DNA from: an uncultured Monoglobus sp.
Lineage (GTDB): Bacteria; Bacillota; Clostridia; Monoglobales; Monoglobaceae
Assembly (NCBI GenBank): GCA_947624775.1
Contig: CANQLT010000006.1
Span: forward strand, 1-53,149
DNA: 53,149 bases
Reading direction: 5' to 3'
Made by a program: the position numbers and the translations under genes
Shown here: positions 48,939 to 53,149 of the stretch, one piece after another
Layout: every line of letters starts with the position of its first letter
Position numbering within the stretch: the first letter of the stretch is position 1
Notes under the pieces: model-generated
What the model saw: the letters and a program-made list of their open reading frames with translations, nothing else
Database searches by the model: none
What the model was told of the DNA's origin: nothing

Positions 48939-50168
48939 TTGATAGGAGGCTGCACAAACTCGGGCGCGGTAAAAGGCGTCAATTACGCCGGAGGCATCGC
49001 GGGTGAAACCGCGACGGCGATAGTCGAGAACTGCCAAAACACCGTCGAGGTCAGCGGCAGCTCAAATATCGGCGGCATCACGGGCCGCGCCGCAAACGGC
49101 TATATAGTAAGCTGCGGAGTCGGAGCGTCTGTGAGCGGCGACGGAGACAGCGTCGGCGGCATCACGGGATCGGGTGAGAGTAATACTATATCAAACAGCT
49201 CCCTGAACACGGGCATTAGCGTTACAGGCGGCAGCAACGTCGGAGGTATCGTCGGCAGCGCGAGCAATGACATGATGACAAACTGCTATGTCCCGGGCAA
49301 AGGCACGATCACGGGCCGCGGCGAAAACACCGGCGGCATCGTGGGATATTATGCGGGTGAAGGAGATCTCAGAAAATGCACAAACAATAATATTGTCTCG
49401 GGCAAACAGAATACGGGCGGCTTACTCGGAGGCACGGACATAAGCAGTTCTGTCGGTTTATACAACTGCAGCAACTGCGGAGATGTTTCAGGCGAGGACT
49501 TCACGGGAGGCATAACCGGCCTTGAAACCAACAGCTTGATAATATATTGCGCGAACAGCGGCAAGGTTGAAGGAAAAGACAACGTGGGCGGAATTATCGG
49601 AGCGTCCGGTTTCTCCGGAGCTTACCACGCAATTGATACAACATACAACTTAGGCGCGGTAAGCGGAAAAACCAATGTGGGCGGAGCCGCGGGACAGAAC
49701 AAAGGCCATATTACGGATGTGTATAACGTGGGAACCGTCACCGGCGAGGAAAATGTCGGCGGCATAGCGGGACAAGATGAAAATAACGGACAGCCGTTCA
49801 GCGGGGTATTCGACGGGGGTTACAACTACGGCGCGGTCATGGGAAATACAAACGTCGGAGGCATTTTCGGAATTTCGAGAGGAAGCATCAAGGACGTATA
49901 TTATCTAAGTACCGCCGCCCAAAGCGCGTGCGGCTCCGGAGACAGCTCAGGCACAGAAGCGATAGACAAGCAGCAATTTGAGAGTTTGATCGAAAGGCTG
50001 CAAGATTACGCTTGGAAACAAAGCCCGATTTTGGGAAGGCCGATCCTTGTCAGCAATCCCGAGATAGGATTGAGCGGCACCGGCACGCCCGAAGACCCGT
50101 ATCTGATATCGGAGGCGACTATGATCACCCGTTCGCAGGCATATTCGACGGCGGCGGTCACACGATAA
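48939..50168 (+). pseudogene. GLUG-repeat surface adhesin, third piece
   Basis: 409-aa frame in the same phase as the second piece, starting right after its stop (EGSSLIGGCTNSG). It is almost pure GLUG repeats: YAGGIAGETATAIVENCQN, IGGITGRAANGYIVSC, VGGIVGSASNDMMTNCY, VGGAAGQNKGHITDVYN and others, about ten in all. It then begins a new module (GLSGTGTPEDPYLIS) that breaks at about 50110, where the tail EATMITRSQAYSTAAVTR is the wrong frame. The TTG start has no good ribosome binding site, so it is probably not translated alone. Confidence 0.72.
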
Positions 50169-52864
50169 GCGGACTTTATGCAAGCGGCGGCGAATACGCG
50201 AGTCTGTTCGGAGTTGTCAGAGGCGGAATGGTCAAAAACCTGGCCGTTTCGGGCTCGCTCGTCGCAGGAAGTTTTACGGGCGGTATAGTCGCCTGCCTCG
50301 AGGGCGGAACTATTGAAAACTGCCTGAGTGAATGTAATATTTCGACGTCAAGATGGTCAAACTCCGTGAAAACCGGCGGAATCGTCGGCTCGTTTGAGAG
50401 GGATCTCTCCACCCTCGCGGCTTCAAGTATCAGCAACAGCTTGAGCTTAGGCAACGTCAACGCGCCAAACAGCGTCGGCGCGGTAGTCGGCGGCAGCGGA
50501 AGCTCGGACTGCAAAATTACGAACTGCTACTATCTCGAAGGCACAGACCCGAGCGGAATAGGCGGTTCGGGAGGTTCGGGAAGTCCGGTGGCAAAGACCG
50601 CGTATGAGCTCAAGAGCGGCTCGGTCGCAAATTTGCTCCAAAACGGCGGATCTGACCCGATATGGGGCCAGACGATAGGAACAGATGAGCATCCCGTTCC
50701 GTCGGGCGACATAAACAAACAGGTTTATGAGGTCAAATTCAATGTCGGCGGAAGTGAGACGTTATATGCGCCGCAGTATGTGAATTACGGCGGCACGGTA
50801 ACATTACCTGAACTGCCTGCAGAGGACGATGTACAGATATTTGCAAAATGGTCAACTACTGAGAGCGAGCCATACGATGAGTTCACCTCTCAGACAAGAG
50901 TAGAAAAAGACCTGACGCTGTATCCGATCGGCAGAGTGAAGTTCGGCGGCGAAAGCGATATAATCAAGCTCAACGCCGACGAGGGCTACGACCCGTCGAT
51001 AACAGTTGAGCTTGACGATTATATATCCTACGCAAAGGATGAAGTTTCATCCGAAGGCAAGTTCACCTACACGATAACAGACGACGGCAGGACAGGTGCT
51101 ATAATATCGGGCGGCAGCACTCTGCTTATCCCCAAGGGCCTGACTATGGGCGAGTACAACATCAGGATAACAGCAAAAGAGAACGAGCCGGGCTTTGCGC
51201 TTATGAGCGTTGACGAATACGGAACAAGTGACATCGAGCTGCTTGTGAGGCTGTCGATCAGAACAAGAGCCTCTTATGTTGAGACTACCGCCGACCAAGA
51301 GGTGACCTACGGCGAACCCCTGACGCTGACTGCTCAAATTTTGAGAGCCGATTCGGGCATAAGCCTCGCGGCTGTGACCGACGCGGTCAACTTCTACCTT
51401 GGCGATACCCTGCTTGGCGTAGCCGATGTGGAATACACCAACCAAACCAGGGACAGCGGCACAGCGACGCTCAATATAACGGCTGATAAACGCTTTGCCA
51501 TAGGCGAAAACAAGATACGCGCGGAGTACGGCGGAAGCGTGAACCTGTCGGGCAGCGGCAGCGACGAGATAACGGTGGTTATGAACCCGAAGCCCATCGA
51601 ATACTCTGTGCTGGCGATAAGCAAGGTATACGACGGAACACCCGACGCCGAGCTGCTTCTGGTACCGCTGAACACCGGAGATGATGATATTATCGCCGCA
51701 GCGACAGGAGAGTTCACGAATGAGGAAGGCCCCTCGGCGAAAGTCGGCGAATACCAAACCGTAAATATCACCGAAACCACATTTTACGGAGAGGACGGGA
51801 TGTATTACATCATTGACGGAGCAAAACAAAATGTTCCGCTTGATTTACCCGCGAATATATACACTGAAGGCGAAGGAACATCCGTGAAAATGTCCGACTA
51901 TTACTGCGGAGGCCTGCGAATGACGCCTCCGATAGCTGTGTCCGAGATATACAACATTGAGGATGTGACATATATGTTTAAGCCAAAGGACGCCGCCGAG
52001 ACAGAATATTCGGAAGATATACCGCAAACCGCGGGCGAATATACGATAAAGGCTATCTTCCCCGAAACCGAGGTCTTTGGCGGAGCCGAGGCGTATGATA
52101 ATTTCACGGTACACCATAAATACGGCGAGTGGAAGATAACAAAAGAACCGACCCATGACGAAACGGGAACGGCGGAAAGACAATGCTTGGGCTGCGGCAA
52201 TGTTGAGTCCACGGAATTGAAGGTACTCTCCGACGAAAACTTCTGGAAAAAGGGCGAAGAGACTAAGCCCACATCGACCAGCGACGGCTTGCAGGAATAT
52301 ACTTCCGACTACGGCACGGTGACCGAGACAATACCTAAACTGACGGTTGATAGAATACAAATCGCATCAGAGCCGACCACCAAAACGGTCATCGAGGGAA
52401 TGCCCCTTGACACAAGCGGACTTGTTGTTGAGGCGTTTTACCCTGACGGTTCCACAGTAGAGATAACCGATTATAAATTATCGGACTACAATACATCGAC
52501 AGTCGGCGATCAGACTGTGACCGTTACATACGGAGATTTTAAAGCCGAGTTTAAGATAACGGTAGTGCCCAAGTCCGTCACGGGAATAGAGATAACGCAG
52601 CTGCCCGACAGACTGGAGTACACTCAAGACGAAAAGCTTGACACAAACGGATTGATCGTCACCGCAAGCTACAACAATAACACGAGCAAAGAAATAGAGA
52701 TAAGCGAATGTGAGATAAGCGAGCTTACCGATAAAGTCGGAAAGCAGAAGATAACAGTCACATACGAGGGCCAAACTGCCGAGTTTACCGTCAATGTGAT
52801 CGCACCCGTGGCTCCCCCCCCAAACAGTCGAGAAACCGCTGATAAACGCCGCGGATTACTATGA
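50108..52864 (+). pseudogene. GLUG/Ig-like surface adhesin, fourth piece
   Basis: Homology begins at about 50108 (IGGDYDHPFAGIFDGGGHTISGLYASGG), not at the track start 50012. After three more GLUG units come an InlB-like repeat (VKFNVGGSETLYAPQYVNYGGTVTLPELP), beta-rich segments, a YDG/MBG-like domain (SVLAISKVYDGTPDAEL), a KYGEWKITKEPTHDETGTAERQCLGCG motif pair, and two Ig-like group 3/4 domains (IEGMPLDTSGLVVEAFYPDGS; YTQDEKLDTNGLIVTASYNN). The frame stops after VAPPPNSRETADKRRGLL, an artefact of eight Cs at 52814-52821; with seven it would continue as VAPPQTVEKPLINAADYYDGKK. No signal peptide or membrane anchor in this piece. Confidence 0.72.
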
Positions 52865-53149
52865 CGGAAAGAAAGTAACTATCTCCTGCGCAACCGAGGG
52901 AGCCGTGATCCGCTACACCACCGACGGCAGCGATCCCGACGAAAACAGCCCGATCTATTCCGAGCCGTTTACGCTGAGTGAGACGACGACCGTTAAGGCT
53001 AAAGCGTATAAAGAGGGAATGACGACAAGCAGCATAGCTGAGAAAACTATCGAGGTTAACACCGTAAGCGCACCGAGATTCAGCTATCCTTCGGGAGAAG
53101 TGGACAAAGGCACCATAGTAACGTTGACCTGCGCCACCGACGGAGCCGA
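52822..53149 (+). pseudogene. Surface adhesin, fifth piece, runs off the window end
   Basis: In the frame restored by removing one C the sequence reads TVEKPLINAADYYDGKKVTISCATEGAVIRYTTDGSDPDENSPIYSEPFTLSETTTVKAKAYKEGMTTSSIAEKTIEVNTVSAPRFSYPSGEVDKGTIVTLTCATDGA. TTDGSDPDENSPIYSEPFTLSETTTVKAKAYKEG is the chitobiase/beta-hexosaminidase C-terminal-type (CHB_HEX) beta-sandwich common in these proteins; a second copy begins before the edge. The 3' end and any anchor (SLH or other) lie outside. Confidence 0.7.

Noticed and set aside
46836-50168. Reading the GLUG ORFs as two or three separate genuine genes
   Set aside because: None has a signal peptide or credible start, and module borders cross the ORF ends, so they are pieces of one locus.
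51047-51829. 260-aa minus-strand ORF
   Set aside because: Antisense to the Ig/YDG part of the adhesin; no start signal or family features.
1-53149. CRISPR array, rRNA genes or replication origin
   Set aside because: No regularly spaced 24-40-bp repeats with unique spacers, no rRNA sequence and no DnaA-box cluster were seen.

Overview
The window looks like a chromosomal segment of an anaerobic, low-to-mid GC Clostridia-type Firmicute, plausibly a gut plant-polysaccharide degrader. The signs are an oxygen-sensitive class III ribonucleotide reductase (nrdD/nrdG), HPr with both His15 and Ser46 contexts, an SLH-anchored giant surface protein, a secreted pectate-lyase-like enzyme with Pro/Thr linkers and BspA-type leucine-rich repeats, near-consensus sigma-A promoters (TTGACA-17-TATAAT) and strong AAGGAG ribosome binding sites. 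A Monoglobus-like pectin degrader is a guess only.

Layout. 1-3.5 kb is a visibly AT-rich accessory patch: the end of an IS256-type transposase, a UvrD/PcrA-like helicase and a divergent 176-aa unknown protein. It abuts the 3' side of a two-gene tRNA-Ser operon (3.7-3.9 kb). 4.2-7.3 kb (minus) is nrdD-nrdG-dut, a dNTP-supply operon with two NrdR-like boxes at its promoter. 8.3-11.4 kb is the modular secreted pectate lyase behind a long leader region with stacked promoters. 11.6-15.0 kb holds a CtpE-like P-type ATPase and cysK. 15.1-19.9 kb is a response regulator, an intramembrane-sensing histidine kinase, an ABC ATPase and an FtsX-type permease, a layout typical of cell-envelope stress or peptide-antibiotic modules. 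20.0-28.1 kb (minus) is a tight housekeeping run, lon-engB-FAH-hisS-aspS-tyrS. 28.3-31.3 kb (plus) has a CmpB-type membrane protein, a zinc-type substrate-binding lipoprotein and a HI0933-family flavoprotein, overlapping at its end a convergent acyltransferase. 32.7-35.7 kb has tRNA-Asn with a duplicated 3' end, HPr, uvrC and tRNA-Leu.

The last third is surface-protein territory. A 2878-aa SLH protein (minus, 35.9-44.5 kb) is followed by a decayed patch (44.8-46.0 kb) with a truncated MerR-like start, a broken replication-type protein of mobile-element origin and stem-loop repeats. Next comes a large GLUG-repeat adhesin locus (46.1 kb to the window end) that lacks its 5' end and is broken by several frameshifts, one caused by an exact 13-bp tandem duplication and two lying in G6/C8 homopolymers.

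The signals I would follow up first are the disrupted, possibly slippage-switchable GLUG adhesin locus, the covarying stem-loop repeat present at two places, the 19-bp-spacer (MerR-type) promoter upstream of the SLH gene, and the tRNA-Asn 3'-end duplication. I did not find a complete, clearly new multi-gene system; no CRISPR array or rRNA is visible. All family assignments come from reading motifs, not from database searches.
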